A DNA stretch of 64,000 nt from Alkalinema sp. CACIAM 70d (GCA_002148405.1 MUGG01000133.1:62001-126000), one strand, 5' to 3'; numbered from the stretch's first letter, positions 43,522-53,165 are shown. Notes: generated by a model from the letters alone, not told the origin. Numbers and translations are program-made.

Positions 43522-45132
43522 TTACTCCTTTGATAACACACGACCGATCGTCCGATTCTGCGGCGTAAACGTGGCCTTGGCAACCCGCTGAATATCCGCT
43601 GGGGTTACTGCCGCGATCGCATCGACTTGTTTAAACAAGTTACGCCAACTCCCAGTTTTCACCTCATATTCCAGCAGCGCTTCCGCCATCCCGGAATTGG
43701 AATCCAGCGATCGCAACAACCCCGCCCGTGCTTGGGTTTTCACCCGATCGAGTTCCGTCTGATCCACCGGTTGCGTTTTCAACCGTTCAATTTCAGACTG
43801 CAACCCCTGCTGCACCTCCTCCAAGGTATGCCCTGGAGCCGTCAGTGCATAGAACATGATCAAATTCGGATACTTATCCCCCGGAAACCCATTAAAGCCT
43901 TCCGCCGTTAAGGCCAGCTTTTTCTCTTCCACTAGCGATTTGTATAACCGCGACGTGCGACCATTACTCAACAAACTCGCGATCGCCTCATACACCGCAT
44001 TATCCGGATGGCTTAGGGCAGGGCGATGGTATCCCTCTAGATAAATCGGCTGGGAATTTAAGGTTAACGACACCTGCCGCGTCTCCTGCTGGGGTGGTTC
44101 CGCTGGCAGGGTTTGGTTCGAGGCAGGTCGTTTGGCAAAGCGCCCAAAATACGTCTGCGCCAGTTGTTTCACCTTGTCTGGATCCGCATCTCCCACGATC
44201 GCGAAGGTCAAATTCTCCGGGACATAGTGCAGTTTGTAAAAGTCATAGACATCCTGCCGACTCATCCGCCGTAAATCCGCCTCAAAGCCCACCACAGGCT
44301 GACGGTAGGGATGGACTTTGAACGCAGTCAGCAAAAACTCCTCAATTAATTTACCGATCGGCGAATTATCCGTCCGCAATCGCCGCTCCTCCAAAATCAC
44401 AGCCTTTTCCTTAAAGAACTCCCGAAACACAGGATCCAAAAAGCGTTCCGATTCCAAGGACATCCACAGTTCTAATTTATTGGAGGGAAAACTGTAGAAA
44501 TAGCGCGTTGCCTCCGCCGAGGTATTCGCATTCAAGCCCACACCGCCTGCCTGCTCAACAATTTGACCATACTTGTTTTGCTCGACTAGCGCTGCTGCTT
44601 GGGCTTCTACCCGATCGAACTCTGCCTGGAGTTGTGCAGCTTTTGCCTGATCCTTCGTAGCCTGGATCTTTGCCCAGAGGCCATCCTCCTGGGCTAGCAG
44701 TGCCTTTTCCTGGGCAAAATCTTGAGTCCCAATCCGGGTCGTCCCCTTAAAGGCCAAATGCTCTAAAAAGTGAGAAATTCCCGTTTTGCCCGCCACTTCA
44801 TCAGCACCACCCACATCGGCATAGGTCAAGAAGGAAACGACGGGAGCATCGTGACGCTCCAGCACAATAAACTTCATACCATTGTCGAGGGTGAATTCTG
44901 TAATGTTGCGAATCACCCGATCGAGATAGGGCTGAATCGAATGCGATGGGCTGGACTGGGGAGACTTAGACTGGGGAGACTGGAACTGGGGAGTACTCGA
45001 CTGCGGCTGGCTCGATGGGGGCGTTATCCCTGTCTTAGCCCAAGCCGGACTTCCCAAAACGGTTCCGAACCAAAATATCCCAGCACTCAGGAGCATCAAT
45101 AGCCCCGCCCTCGATCGCCGTAACCTATCCAT
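43522..45132 (-). CDS. Exported M16 family zinc peptidase
   Basis: A 536-residue protein with a signal peptide (hydrophobic 10-30, cleavage near P-A-W-A-K) and a Ser/Pro/Gln-rich linker with repeated Q-S-P-Q-S units (residues 38-66). The M16 domain follows. H-F-L-E-H at 121-125 is the inverted zinc motif H-x-x-E-H, and the downstream Glu region is at L-E-S-E-R-F. Only one M16 catalytic domain and its C-terminal M16-like half are present, a usual layout for bacterial periplasmic pitrilysins. It should cleave peptides in the periplasm; PqqL-like and processing-protease-like roles both fit. A strong terminator follows. Confidence 0.9.
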   Translation of the reverse strand: MDRLRRSRAGLLMLLSAGIFWFGTVLGSPAWAKTGITPPSSQPQSSTPQFQSPQSKSPQSSPSHSIQPYLDRVIRNITEFTLDNGMKFIVLERHDAPVVSFLTYADVGGADEVAGKTGISHFLEHLAFKGTTRIGTQDFAQEKALLAQEDGLWAKIQATKDQAKAAQLQAEFDRVEAQAAALVEQNKYGQIVEQAGGVGLNANTSAEATRYFYSFPSNKLELWMSLESERFLDPVFREFFKEKAVILEERRLRTDNSPIGKLIEEFLLTAFKVHPYRQPVVGFEADLRRMSRQDVYDFYKLHYVPENLTFAIVGDADPDKVKQLAQTYFGRFAKRPASNQTLPAEPPQQETRQVSLTLNSQPIYLEGYHRPALSHPDNAVYEAIASLLSNGRTSRLYKSLVEEKKLALTAEGFNGFPGDKYPNLIMFYALTAPGHTLEEVQQGLQSEIERLKTQPVDQTELDRVKTQARAGLLRSLDSNSGMAEALLEYEVKTGSWRNLFKQVDAIAAVTPADIQRVAKATFTPQNRTIGRVLSKE

Positions 45133-45213
45133 AAATACTCGAACTCAACAGCATTTATCTAGAATAGGCGAGGATTCCTAGGATTGGGCGAGACAACCGT
45201 AAGCTGAGTTCCT

Positions 45214-45501
45214 TTACACTAGGAACCGCTGCCGATACAAGATATAGCTGTCAAACAAGACCCCCACAAGACTAAAAGCGAAGCCGATCGTCACTAACCC
45301 CATCCAAGGGTGGCCTTCCCCAAAGGTAGACAAAAAGCTCAATACCCCTGTCAAAAAAGCATGGCTACAAGCACCTAAACCGGGGAAGAAACCTAACCCA
45401 ACTAATAACAACACAAAAGCACTGACCAACAGCACAGGAACCAAGAAGCTGATGACCATTGCCAGAACTAGTGAACGGACATAAACTGAGGCAGTATGCA
45501 T
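45214..45501 (-). CDS. Small membrane protein, conserved in cyanobacteria
   Basis: A 95-residue protein that begins M-H-T-A-S-V-Y-V-R-S-L-V-L-A-M-V-I-S-F. It has two hydrophobic spans at about residues 11-35 and 62-82, then a short basic end (F-D-S-Y-I-L-Y-R-Q-R-F). The open frame starts upstream at 45543, but ATG 45501 gives the expected family-like start. The function is unknown. It lies about 80 bp before the M16 gene on the same strand and may share its transcript. Confidence 0.7.
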   Translation of the reverse strand: MHTASVYVRSLVLAMVISFLVPVLLVSAFVLLLVGLGFFPGLGACSHAFLTGVLSFLSTFGEGHPWMGLVTIGFAFSLVGVLFDSYILYRQRFLV

Positions 45502-45870
45502 AGGACAGAAGGCAGGCACAGTGAAAAACACCTGCGATTTCACTATCCTTCAAGATAGGAGGCGATCGAGCATTCTAGGAGGAGATTTGAGGAATCTTAA
45601 AAGAAATACTAAACAATCAGTGACGTTAACGTTTTGTGTAACGTTTTAAATTCAATTTCCTAACCTCCTTCTCATTTAACTAGTCATCAGATGAGTATCC
45701 ACTGTCACTCAGCTACCCACCTCGCGGGCCAATCCTAGGCAACCCGCATGGTTGCCCGCTTTTTCCACAAAATTACGCTGAAGCAATAAAAGTCCTGGAT
45801 CAACATTTCAAGCATTTTTCCCTTGTCCACCCAGTCCTCTACTAGTGCTCCACCACCCTTGCCGGGGCTA

Positions 45871-46437
45871 CTAGACCATTGCTGCGGTTGCAAATACCGC
45901 TGTTTCTAATCGAGCCAAGGTTGAATCAAAATCATCATTAATAATCTGGATGTCAAACTCGTTGGCAGCGTCAATTTCGGCCTGTGCCCGTTGCAGCCGT
46001 TTTGAGATCGCATCATCGGAATCCTGTCCCCGACCTCGGATCCGACTTTCCAACTCTTCTAACGAAGGGGGCAGAATGAAAATCCGGTAGGCCGATGGAA
46101 AACTTTTTCGGATCTGGCGAGCTCCTTCCAGTTCAATTTCTAACACCACCCATTCGCCCCGCTTCAGCAGTTCATCCACTGAGGATCGAGGAGTGCCGTA
46201 GCAATTTCCCGCAAACTCGGCCCACTCTAGAAATTCCCCATGGGCAACCATTCGCTCAAATTCAGGCCGAGTAATAAACCGATAGTTCACCCCATCGACC
46301 TCTCCAGGTCGGGGGGATCGCGTCGTCGCTGAAAGTGACAATCGCAACTCAGGATGACGAGCCAGCAAGGATTTCAGCAATGTTCCTTTACCAACGCCAC
46401 TGGGGCCTGTGATGACAATTAATCGACCTACGCCCAT
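45871..46437 (-). CDS. gmk: Guanylate kinase
   Basis: A 188-residue P-loop kinase that phosphorylates GMP to GDP. G-P-S-G-V-G-K-G-T near residue 11 is the P loop. S-A-T-T-R-S-P-R-P-G-E near residue 38 and V-N-Y-R-F are GMP-binding segments, and R-I-R-G-R-G near 135 is the lid. TTG at 46452 would add five residues, so ATG 46437 is preferred. remA lies about 360 bp upstream on the same strand, the same order as in Firmicutes. Confidence 0.96.
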   Translation of the reverse strand: MGVGRLIVITGPSGVGKGTLLKSLLARHPELRLSLSATTRSPRPGEVDGVNYRFITRPEFERMVAHGEFLEWAEFAGNCYGTPRSSVDELLKRGEWVVLEIELEGARQIRKSFPSAYRIFILPPSLEELESRIRGRGQDSDDAISKRLQRAQAEIDAANEFDIQIINDDFDSTLARLETAVFATAAMV

Positions 46438-46794
46438 GATGTCTCTGTCCAACGAATATCAGAATAGGGAGATGAGATAACCTGAGATAAAAGCAAAAAT
46501 AGCTAAAGAAAGTTCTTAATTTCTAGTGTAGTTCTCCATCTTGCTACAGGACAGAACACCCTGGCAAGCAAAAAATATTTTCCTTCCACAAAGCAATAGA
46601 CTAGCCCCTTTTTTAAGGAGCTAGCCCGATCTATTCCCTAGTTTTGACTCCCAGTTTTTGCCCCCTAGTTTTTGCCGCTAGGAAGCATAGGAAATCTCAA
46701 TCATCGACATTCTTCAATCCTTCAACCGGGAGCGAGTAGACAGCAGGCTAAGGTTCCCCTCCAGAAAATCCAATCATCTATGCAGACGATCGGG

Positions 46795-47061
46795 TTAATC
46801 GTCGTGATTGGATTCTTTCGCAGTCACAAACCGATTAGCCACAGTCTCCGGTTGAATCGCAGACAAAATGACATGCCCCGAATCTGTAATGATCACAGCC
46901 CGAGTCCGCCGACCGTAGGTTGCATCCACCAATTCCCCCCGTTCCCGTGCATCCGTAATAATCCGTTTAATTGGGGCCGATTCTGGACTGACGATCGCAA
47001 TTACGCGATTCGCAGACACAATGTTACCAAAACCAATATTAATTAGTTTAATTTCCATCAT
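46795..47061 (-). CDS. remA: RemA/DUF370 family regulator
   Basis: An 88-residue protein of the DUF370/RemA family. In Bacillus RemA is a DNA-binding activator of biofilm matrix and osmoprotection genes that forms ring oligomers. Here M-E-I-K-L-I-N-I-G-F-G-N and A-P-I-K-R-I-I-T-D-A-R-E-R-G with T-R-A-V-I-I-T-D-S-G-H match the family. ATG codons at 47061 and 47058 are both possible starts; a longer frame to 47094 exists but is not family-like. The downstream gene on the strand is gmk. Confidence 0.9.
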   Translation of the reverse strand: MMEIKLINIGFGNIVSANRVIAIVSPESAPIKRIITDARERGELVDATYGRRTRAVIITDSGHVILSAIQPETVANRFVTAKESNHDD

Positions 47062-47409
47062 CAAACAGTCTTCAAGACCTTGTACAGAGCACACTTTGAA
47101 TTGCCACGTTTTATCGTAACCGCAAAAATCTAATATGAACAGATCAAACTTTCTCTAAGCTCAAAACTCTTCCTAAGCAGGAGCATTCTGCTAGCATTCT
47201 AACCACAGCTCGTAACGATACAATTCGATTCATTTATATCAACTCTATTCCAAGGAAATTTGCGAAAAATCACTCAAAAATCGCTTTTTTATAATTAATC
47301 GAACTAAAACTAAATCTTTCACCCATTATCTTCCATTTACTCAGTGAGACGTTGTTAAATCACCACTACAGCAATTTATTCTTCACTGTTCTCCTACGCT
47401 GTTGGGACA

Positions 47410-47556
47410 ATGATTACTCAAACAATGATTGACTCAATAAGCTCTAAGCCCGTGAGTGAGATACCTCACATGCCGACTAAATCCCCGCAGGACAGCCCAA
47501 AAGGACTAGTAAAGATTACAGATAGGACAAAGTCCCCCGCCTACGGACAACCATAA
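47410..47556 (+). CDS. Possible 48-residue protein
   Basis: Starts ATG-ATT-ACT-CAA at 47410 and ends TAA at 47554-47556. The sequence is polar, with Ser, Thr, Pro and Lys (M-I-T-Q-T-M-I-D-S-I-S-S-K-P-V), and ends T-D-R-T-K-S-P-A-Y-G-Q-P. There is no clear ribosome site (GTTGGGACA before ATG) and no family. Weak candidate. Confidence 0.2.
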   Translation: MITQTMIDSISSKPVSEIPHMPTKSPQDSPKGLVKITDRTKSPAYGQP

Positions 47557-48127
47557 ACTCAATTCAACCTGAACCAACGGATAGAAAGCTTAAAAGATGT
47601 TACAAAATTCTGAAAAAGGATGCGATATTTTCTTAACTTCGAGGTCAAACGGGTTGACCAAACAACACAATCTTGGCGTACTCAAATAGTAGTCCAGAAA
47701 TAGTAGTCCAATTAGGGAGTTCTTTTTTAATTTCCGCGTTCGTTTTATCCAACCAACGTTGCTCAGCCAATCCTTGACTTTGCAGAGACCAATTGGGGTC
47801 TTTCACAACCACAGGAGGCAGCCATTCATATCTATTTAGGCAGACAATTAGGAAGGCAATATTAAATCTACATAAATCTAGATTTTTGCCGATTATCCAC
47901 TATTTTCACCTTTCTTATAGTTGACACCAGAATTGTAGTGATCGAGGACTCAGTAATTCCTATGGGGCAAATGCTTCCCTTATATGCTGGTCGTCTTAAA
48001 AATTGAAGCAGATGGGGCTCTGAGCCTTGCGTAGACAAGCTAGCATTAACAATCGAGGTCTAAAAATTTAGCGATCAGTACAAAAAATCAACAATTGGTA
48101 CAAGGGTCTTAGTGCAAATTCCTCTCC

Positions 48128-48159
48128 TTCAGGAATCTACAAATTCAGAAATCTACAAA
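48128..48159. repeat. Tandem 16-bp duplication in the rqcH upstream region
   Basis: TTCAGGAATCTACAAA at 48128-48143 is followed by TTCAGAAATCTACAAA at 48144-48159, with one mismatch. Confidence 0.85.
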
Positions 48160-48328
48160 ACACCCAGGTGACCAGTTCATCTACCCTCTGCCTCTTCGTC
48201 TACACTCTGTCTAGAAGCCAACCGCATCCCTTAAAGTATCACTCAACAATGTGCCCCCCTTTTTTAACTCCCTGTCATTCCAAGTCCTGCTCTATCTAAA
48301 TTTTCTATCACCCTAGGCAACTCGAACT

Positions 48329-50092
48329 GTGCAGCCCGTTGATTTCACCACCTTGATGGCAATTTGCCATGAGTTACGCCAAACCTGGCTTCCGGCCCGC
48401 CTTGAGCAAGTTTACCAACGCGATCGCCATACCCTCTGTCTCGCCCTACGCACCCTACAAGGACGGAGCTGGCTTACCCTATCCTGGCACCCCCAAGCTG
48501 CAAGGATCCATATTAGCGATCCCCCACCTCGCAATCCCGACACCTTTACCTTCAGTCAGCAGCTTTGGCATCAATTGGGTGGATTGGCCTTGGTGGAAAT
48601 TGCGATCGTAGCTCCCTTTGAGCGGGTGCTTGCACTCCAGTTTGCTAAACGACCTGGAGATCCAATTCTCTGGCAGGTTTACGTGGAAATCATGGGGCAA
48701 TATAGCAATGTGATTTTGGTTAACCAGGCCCAGGAAATTGTGACAGCAGCCTATCAGGTGGGGAACCGACAGTCTCGGATTCGATCGATCCAGACGGGAG
48801 ATTCCTACGAACTGCCTCCACGACCCACCAGTGCCATTCCTGCGTTGGAAGAACCCCGCGATCGTTGGCAAGACCGCATTCAGTTGATCCCAGGGCCACT
48901 AGGAAAAACCTTGCTGAAAACCTACCGTGGGCTGAGTTCAACCTTAGTAGCCGAGTTACTCAGTCGGGCTGACCTCGATGCCAGCCTCTCAACCGATCGA
49001 CTACAGTTCCCAGACTGGGAGCGCTTATTTGACACTTGGCAAACTTGGCTGAAGACCTTAGACGATGGCAACTTTCACCCTAGTTTGATCCCCTCGGGAT
49101 ATTCGGTTTTGGGGTGGAAAAAACCGCAGACTTCTCCTTCATCTGCCCCCAAGCTGACCACGCAGCAGATTCTGAACCGCTACTACAGCGATCGCTTAAA
49201 CGAACAAACCTTTGGTCAACTCCAACACCAACTCCAGCAGCGCTTGGCCAATCTCCTTGGTAAGTTACGCAGCAAACGGAATGGCTTTCTCGATCGCCTC
49301 CAGGCCAGCGATCGATCGGATGAACTGCGGCAACAGGCTGATCTTCTAATGGCACATTTGCATTTGGGCGAACCCGGCATGAGCCAGATCGAACTCCCAG
49401 ATTTTGAAACTGGACAACCAATCCTAATTTCTCTTAGTCCGGAAAAAAATCTGGTACAAAATGCCCAAAGCTTATATAAGCAGTACCAAAAACTGACCCG
49501 TGCTCGGGCGGCGATCGATCCCCTGTTAGCCAACGTCCAGTCAGAACTCCATTATCTCGAACAGGTAGACACGGCGCTGCGGCAGTTGGAAACCTACACC
49601 ACGATCGCTGACCTCGATACCCTTGAAGAAATTCGAGAAGAACTGATCCAGCAAGGCTACCTGGAGGATCCCACCTATCGCCGGGAATCTCAGAGCCGCG
49701 ATCGCACCAGCGAACCCCACCATTACCCCACGCCGAGCGGTTTTGACCTGATCATTGGCCGTAATAATCGTCAAAACGATCAACTCACCTTCCGCACTGC
49801 GGGCGACTACGACCTCTGGTTCCACACCCAGGAAATTCCTGGCAGTCATGTGCTCCTGCGGCTGCCAGCGGGCAGTGTTCCGGATGAGATGGACTTACAA
49901 TTTGCAGCGGATCTCGCCGCCTACTATAGCCAAGCCCGCCAAAGTGAGCAGGTTCCGGTGATCTACACTCAACCCAAGCATGTTTACAAGCCCAAGGGAG
50001 CTAAGCCGGGAACGGTGATTTATAAACAGGAGCAAATTATTTGGGGCAATCCTCAGCGGGGATTATCTTGGCTTCATAAAGAGAAAAACTAG
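48329..50092 (+). CDS. rqcH: Ribosome quality control protein RqcH (NFACT family)
   Basis: A 587-residue protein of the NFACT family. It starts with GTG as M-Q-P-V-D-F-T-T-L with L-P-A-R-L-E-Q-V-Y-Q. The NFACT-N domain is at about residues 1-290, a coiled-coil middle at about 290-440, and the NFACT-R domain at the end, with G-R-N-N-R-Q-N-D and D-L-W-F-H-T-Q-E-I-P-G-S-H-V-L-L near 480-510. RqcH binds 50S subunits carrying stalled nascent chains and recruits tRNA-Ala to add alanine tails. It is divergent from remA-gmk; in Bacillus the yloA (rqcH) gene is close to the same pair. Confidence 0.95.
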   Translation: MQPVDFTTLMAICHELRQTWLPARLEQVYQRDRHTLCLALRTLQGRSWLTLSWHPQAARIHISDPPPRNPDTFTFSQQLWHQLGGLALVEIAIVAPFERVLALQFAKRPGDPILWQVYVEIMGQYSNVILVNQAQEIVTAAYQVGNRQSRIRSIQTGDSYELPPRPTSAIPALEEPRDRWQDRIQLIPGPLGKTLLKTYRGLSSTLVAELLSRADLDASLSTDRLQFPDWERLFDTWQTWLKTLDDGNFHPSLIPSGYSVLGWKKPQTSPSSAPKLTTQQILNRYYSDRLNEQTFGQLQHQLQQRLANLLGKLRSKRNGFLDRLQASDRSDELRQQADLLMAHLHLGEPGMSQIELPDFETGQPILISLSPEKNLVQNAQSLYKQYQKLTRARAAIDPLLANVQSELHYLEQVDTALRQLETYTTIADLDTLEEIREELIQQGYLEDPTYRRESQSRDRTSEPHHYPTPSGFDLIIGRNNRQNDQLTFRTAGDYDLWFHTQEIPGSHVLLRLPAGSVPDEMDLQFAADLAAYYSQARQSEQVPVIYTQPKHVYKPKGAKPGTVIYKQEQIIWGNPQRGLSWLHKEKN

Positions 50093-50283
50093 TCTAACTG
50101 TCGCTCCAGCCATCGTCTGGCGGGTCGATCGTAAAACTTCGAAATCATGTGAATTTTCACAACGAATTTTTCGTATTTTCTGTTACAATCCTCAGTCAAT
50201 AGGGATAAATACTCTAAAGAACCTTCTGCACGCTTGGGAACGCGCAGAATTGAGGTTCCTTCGATGTGAGACGACAACAGCAA
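50089..50283 (-). CDS. Possible 64-residue protein convergent with rqcH
   Basis: This frame has only TTG starts and overlaps the rqcH stop by four bases. The sequence contains R-V-P-K-R-A-E-G-S-L-E-Y-L-S-L-L and K-F-V-V-K-I-H-M-I-S-K-F-Y, which looks protein-like, but no family is recognised and there is no ribosome site. A structured RNA could also lie here, because GAACCTTCTGC and GCAGAATTGAGGTTC pair across about 50219-50260. Confidence 0.25.
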   Translation of the reverse strand: MLLSSHIEGTSILRVPKRAEGSLEYLSLLTEDCNRKYEKFVVKIHMISKFYDRPARRWLERQLD

Positions 50284-50312
50284 ACCGTAATCAGGTTTAC
50301 TTCAATTTAGTT

Positions 50313-50338
50313 GACCAGCTTCTAGGGAGAGGCTGGTC
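50313..50338 (+). terminator. Hairpin downstream of rqcH
   Basis: Arms GACCAGC (50313-50319) and GCTGGTC (50332-50338) are perfect, with a 12-base loop and a following GATTTATTTT tract. It lies about 220 bp after the rqcH stop and before the glycosyltransferase gene. Confidence 0.65.
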
Positions 50339-50353
50339 GATTTATTTTAGAGC

Positions 50354-50422
50354 TGCGCAAGATTGCACAAGACCGCACAATTTTATGCAGCCTAGCCGCT
50401 TTGTGTAGCCTAGCCGCTATGC
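50354..50422. repeat. Two adjacent tandem repeat tracts
   Basis: A 10-bp unit is repeated three times with changes (TGCGCAAGAT, TGCACAAGAC, CGCACAATTT) at 50354-50383. It is followed by an 18-bp unit twice (GCAGCCTAGCCGCTTTGT and GTAGCCTAGCCGCTATGC) at 50387-50422, just upstream of the glycosyltransferase gene. Confidence 0.8.
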
Positions 50423-50517
50423 TAAATCGATGTCCGTGAGGTCGATCGAGCCCCTTAGGAAAGCGCTCGGAAAGACGATCGCCCGATTCCTCGCTAGCCT
50501 TTTGAAATCGTTCCTTT

Positions 50518-51678
50518 ATGCCAAGCTACGCCCTTGTCCATGAGTGGTTGACCCCCAAAGCCACTGGCGGATCCGAACTCGTCGTCCAGGAAATTTTGCA
50601 ACATATTGATGCAGACCTCTACGCCCTGATTGACTTTGAGTCCCGCAATCCCAAGAGCTATCTCTATCGCCGCCAGATCGGCCACACATTTCTGCAACGG
50701 TTTCCCTTCGCAGAGCAAGGCGTACAAAAATACTTACCCTTGCTGCCCTTGGCGATCGAACAGTTAGATTTGGGCAACTATGACATTATTTTGTCGTCCT
50801 CCCATGCCGTAGCAAAAGGCGTATTGACCAAAGCCCACCAAATGCATGTGTGTTACTGCCATGCCCCCATGCGCTATGCCTGGGACTTAACCTTTGACTA
50901 TCTCAACAGCAGTCGATCGGGGCGGGGGTTACCGGGCATCCTGACCCGCTATTTACTGCACCAACTGCGCCAGTGGGATGTCCTTTCAGCCAACCGAGTG
51001 GATTATTTTGTTGCCAACTCAAAAACAACAGCGCGACGGATTTGGCGGTGCTATCGGCGGGAGGCGGAAGTCATTTATCCCCCCGTGGCCGTCGATCGCT
51101 TTCCCCTCGTGACTGAAAAACAAGACTTTTATCTCACCGTTTCCCGGCTGGTGAGTTACAAGAAGGTCGATTTGATTGTCGAAGCCTTTAATCAACTGGG
51201 TTTACCGTTAGTGGTGATTGGCGATGGGCCAGACTTGCCCAAAATTCGCCAACGCGCCAAAGCCAATATTCAACTGCTGGGCTGGCAATCCAATGAGGTG
51301 GTTGAACGCTACATGGCCCAGGCCAAAGCCTTTGTTTATGCAGCCTACGAAGATTTTGGCATCGCTCCCGTAGAAGCCCAAGCCTGTGGCACGCCTGTGA
51401 TTGCCTATGCCGCTGGGGGCACCGGAGAAACCGTGAAGGATGTTCGCCAGTGGGGGGGCCAGGGTACAGGGATGCTATTTCCCCAGCAGTCGATCGCAAG
51501 CTTACAGGAAACGATCCAAGCCTTTGAACGTCATTACCCACAACTGCAACCAGAGGTGATCCATCAGCACGCCCTGGGATTTCAGCCCACGGTCTTTCGC
51601 GATCGGTACTTGGAATTCCTCGATCGCAGCTACACCCAGTTCCAAACCCAGCATCGCTTCGATCGTTCCGCCCTATGA
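50518..51678 (+). CDS. Glycosyltransferase family 4 (WbaZ-like)
   Basis: A 386-residue GT-B glycosyltransferase. L-V-H-E-W-L-T-P-K-A-T-G-G-S-E-L near residue 5 is the acceptor-side loop. V-I-G-D-G-P-D near residue 235 and Y-E-D-F-G-I-A-P-V-E-A-Q-A-C-G-T-P-V-I-A-Y near 280-300 form the nucleotide-sugar site with its E-x7-E motif. It resembles the mannosyltransferases of O-antigen and exopolysaccharide assembly. Its exact sugar is unknown, though the gmd and fcl genes nearby fit a fucose- or mannose-containing polymer. It acts at the cytoplasmic face of the membrane. Confidence 0.9.
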   Translation: MPSYALVHEWLTPKATGGSELVVQEILQHIDADLYALIDFESRNPKSYLYRRQIGHTFLQRFPFAEQGVQKYLPLLPLAIEQLDLGNYDIILSSSHAVAKGVLTKAHQMHVCYCHAPMRYAWDLTFDYLNSSRSGRGLPGILTRYLLHQLRQWDVLSANRVDYFVANSKTTARRIWRCYRREAEVIYPPVAVDRFPLVTEKQDFYLTVSRLVSYKKVDLIVEAFNQLGLPLVVIGDGPDLPKIRQRAKANIQLLGWQSNEVVERYMAQAKAFVYAAYEDFGIAPVEAQACGTPVIAYAAGGTGETVKDVRQWGGQGTGMLFPQQSIASLQETIQAFERHYPQLQPEVIHQHALGFQPTVFRDRYLEFLDRSYTQFQTQHRFDRSAL

Positions 51679-51856
51679 CAAGCAAAAGACTGTCCAAAAA
51701 TTTGATCTAATTTAAGCCAAGTGGGGACGATCGCTTTATGATCGGAACTACATTTCTTCGAAGAAGTGAAAGCTTTTTTCGCAAAAATTTACAGTTTTTA
51801 CGGAATTGAATTCACTTTTATCGAAAAATCTGTGTGTGGTGTGGAGTATGCATAAC

Positions 51857-52564
51857 ATGACTGCCGATAGCCGAGTTGCTGCGGGACAGGTCATTCGAAC
51901 TCAGTCAAAGTCTCGTCGGGGCAAACCGCCGCTTTGGACTTTACTGGATCGAGCGATCGTCAAACGCCTTTTTGATATTGTCTTTTCATTCTCTGTACTC
52001 ATCCTTTTTTCCCCGGTCTACCTACTTTTGGCTCTACTGGTTGCCCTCAGTTCCGATGGCCCAGTTTTTTATATCCAAGAGCGCGTAGGCAAGCAGGGTC
52101 GTCATTTTGGCTGCATCAAGTTTCGGACGATGGTCAATAATGCCGATCGGCTACTGGTGGAAATGTTGGCCAGTTCACCCCACCTACAACAAGAATTTGA
52201 GGATAATTTCAAGCTGAAACACGATCCGCGCATTACCTGGATCGGTCATTTTCTGCGGATCACCAGTTTGGATGAGTTCCCTCAGTTTTGGAACGTCCTG
52301 ATGGGCGATATGAGCGTCGTTGGGCCTCGGCCTTTGGTACCGGAAGAACTGCACCGCTACGGAGAAGCGATCGAGCAAGTGCTGTCGATTCGTCCCGGTA
52401 TTACGGGCCTATGGCAAGTCTCTGGACGCAACGACATTCCCTATCCCCAACGAGTTCGCATGGATGCCTACTATGTGAACCATCGCCGATTTTGGTTGGA
52501 TCTTTGGCTGATTGTAAAAACGGTGCGCGTTGTGCTTTTTCCCAGAAATAACGGTGCCTATTAG
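51857..52564 (+). CDS. Undecaprenyl-phosphate sugar phosphotransferase (bacterial sugar transferase family)
   Basis: A 235-residue protein that starts at ATG 51857 (GGAG ten bases before); a TTG frame begins at 51806. One N-terminal membrane helix (about residues 36-58, V-F-S-F-S-V-L-I-L-F-S-P-V-Y-L-L-L-A-L) precedes the catalytic part: K-F-R-T-M near residue 90, D-E-F-P-Q-F-W-N-V-L-M-G-D-M-S-V-V-G-P-R-P near 150-170, and L-W-Q-V-S-G-R. These are the hallmarks of WbaP/WcaJ-like enzymes that transfer a sugar-phosphate to the lipid carrier. It starts the polymer repeat unit. Confidence 0.92.
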   Translation: MTADSRVAAGQVIRTQSKSRRGKPPLWTLLDRAIVKRLFDIVFSFSVLILFSPVYLLLALLVALSSDGPVFYIQERVGKQGRHFGCIKFRTMVNNADRLLVEMLASSPHLQQEFEDNFKLKHDPRITWIGHFLRITSLDEFPQFWNVLMGDMSVVGPRPLVPEELHRYGEAIEQVLSIRPGITGLWQVSGRNDIPYPQRVRMDAYYVNHRRFWLDLWLIVKTVRVVLFPRNNGAY

Positions 52565-53165
52565 ATCTCTACTGGATTTTTACCAGTTTTCCACTAGCCT
52601 CTAACTCAGTAGGGACTTCGATTTTGTCCCAGTCCAGCCCCATCTTCGATAAAATCTGCATCAGGCATTTGGCGGAACTTTAAAGAGTCTTCGTACACAC
52701 TTTGGCCGGACTTTATACGATCTTTCCTCAATTCAAGCTAGGCTATTGGCACCTTCTTGAGATCAAAGAGTGAACGATGAATGACTTTAGGAATCTAGGA
52801 CGCTCAAGCACTGTTTTCAGCAATACAGCGTAGAAAGATCCCTGTGAGTCGTTCAAATCACTCCGAGTTGAGGGATTAATAAATTCATAAATTTCAATCT
52901 CAGACGATCGCTGATTAACGTTCTCATCCGTTCTAATCAGGGTTTTGCCCAAGAAGTTTGATTTTTATACGGATCCTTCATCTGGTTAGATGAGTTAACT
53001 AAAGATCAGACCTGGACAGGGATTAATCAATGGGGTTGATCCAATCGGATTAATTCGAACTGTGGCAGTTAGACTTTTGTCCTTCCACCAGATTTATCCC
53101 CAAGCTAGTCTGTAATGATTTGTAAATGTTTTGTATTGTGATTCGTAGGGAAGGAAAGAACTAGC
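52565..53165. other. Intergenic region upstream of gmd, 600 bp
   Basis: No convincing ORF; a short minus-strand frame near 52743-52952 has no support. It presumably holds the gmd promoter. No repeat or structured RNA is recognised. Confidence 0.45.

Larger units (their letters stand above)
47095..48328. other. Long divergent intergenic region, about 1.2 kb
   Basis: It separates remA and rqcH. It contains a 49-codon open frame at 47410-47556, a small stem-loop around GTGAGTGAGATACCTCAC, the near-palindrome GGACAAAGTCC near 47524, and the 16-bp repeat at 48128-48159. It is unusually long for this window, so a regulatory RNA or small gene could be present; I recognise none. Confidence 0.45.

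Noticed and set aside
47440..47530. 6S, SRP or Yfr-like small RNA in the remA-rqcH gap
   Set aside because: None of the known consensus words (for example the SRP loop or Yfr1 ACUCCUCACAC) is present; only short stems are visible.
52743..52952. Minus-strand 69-codon frame
   Set aside because: No ribosome site and no recognisable family in a gap that should hold the gmd promoter.
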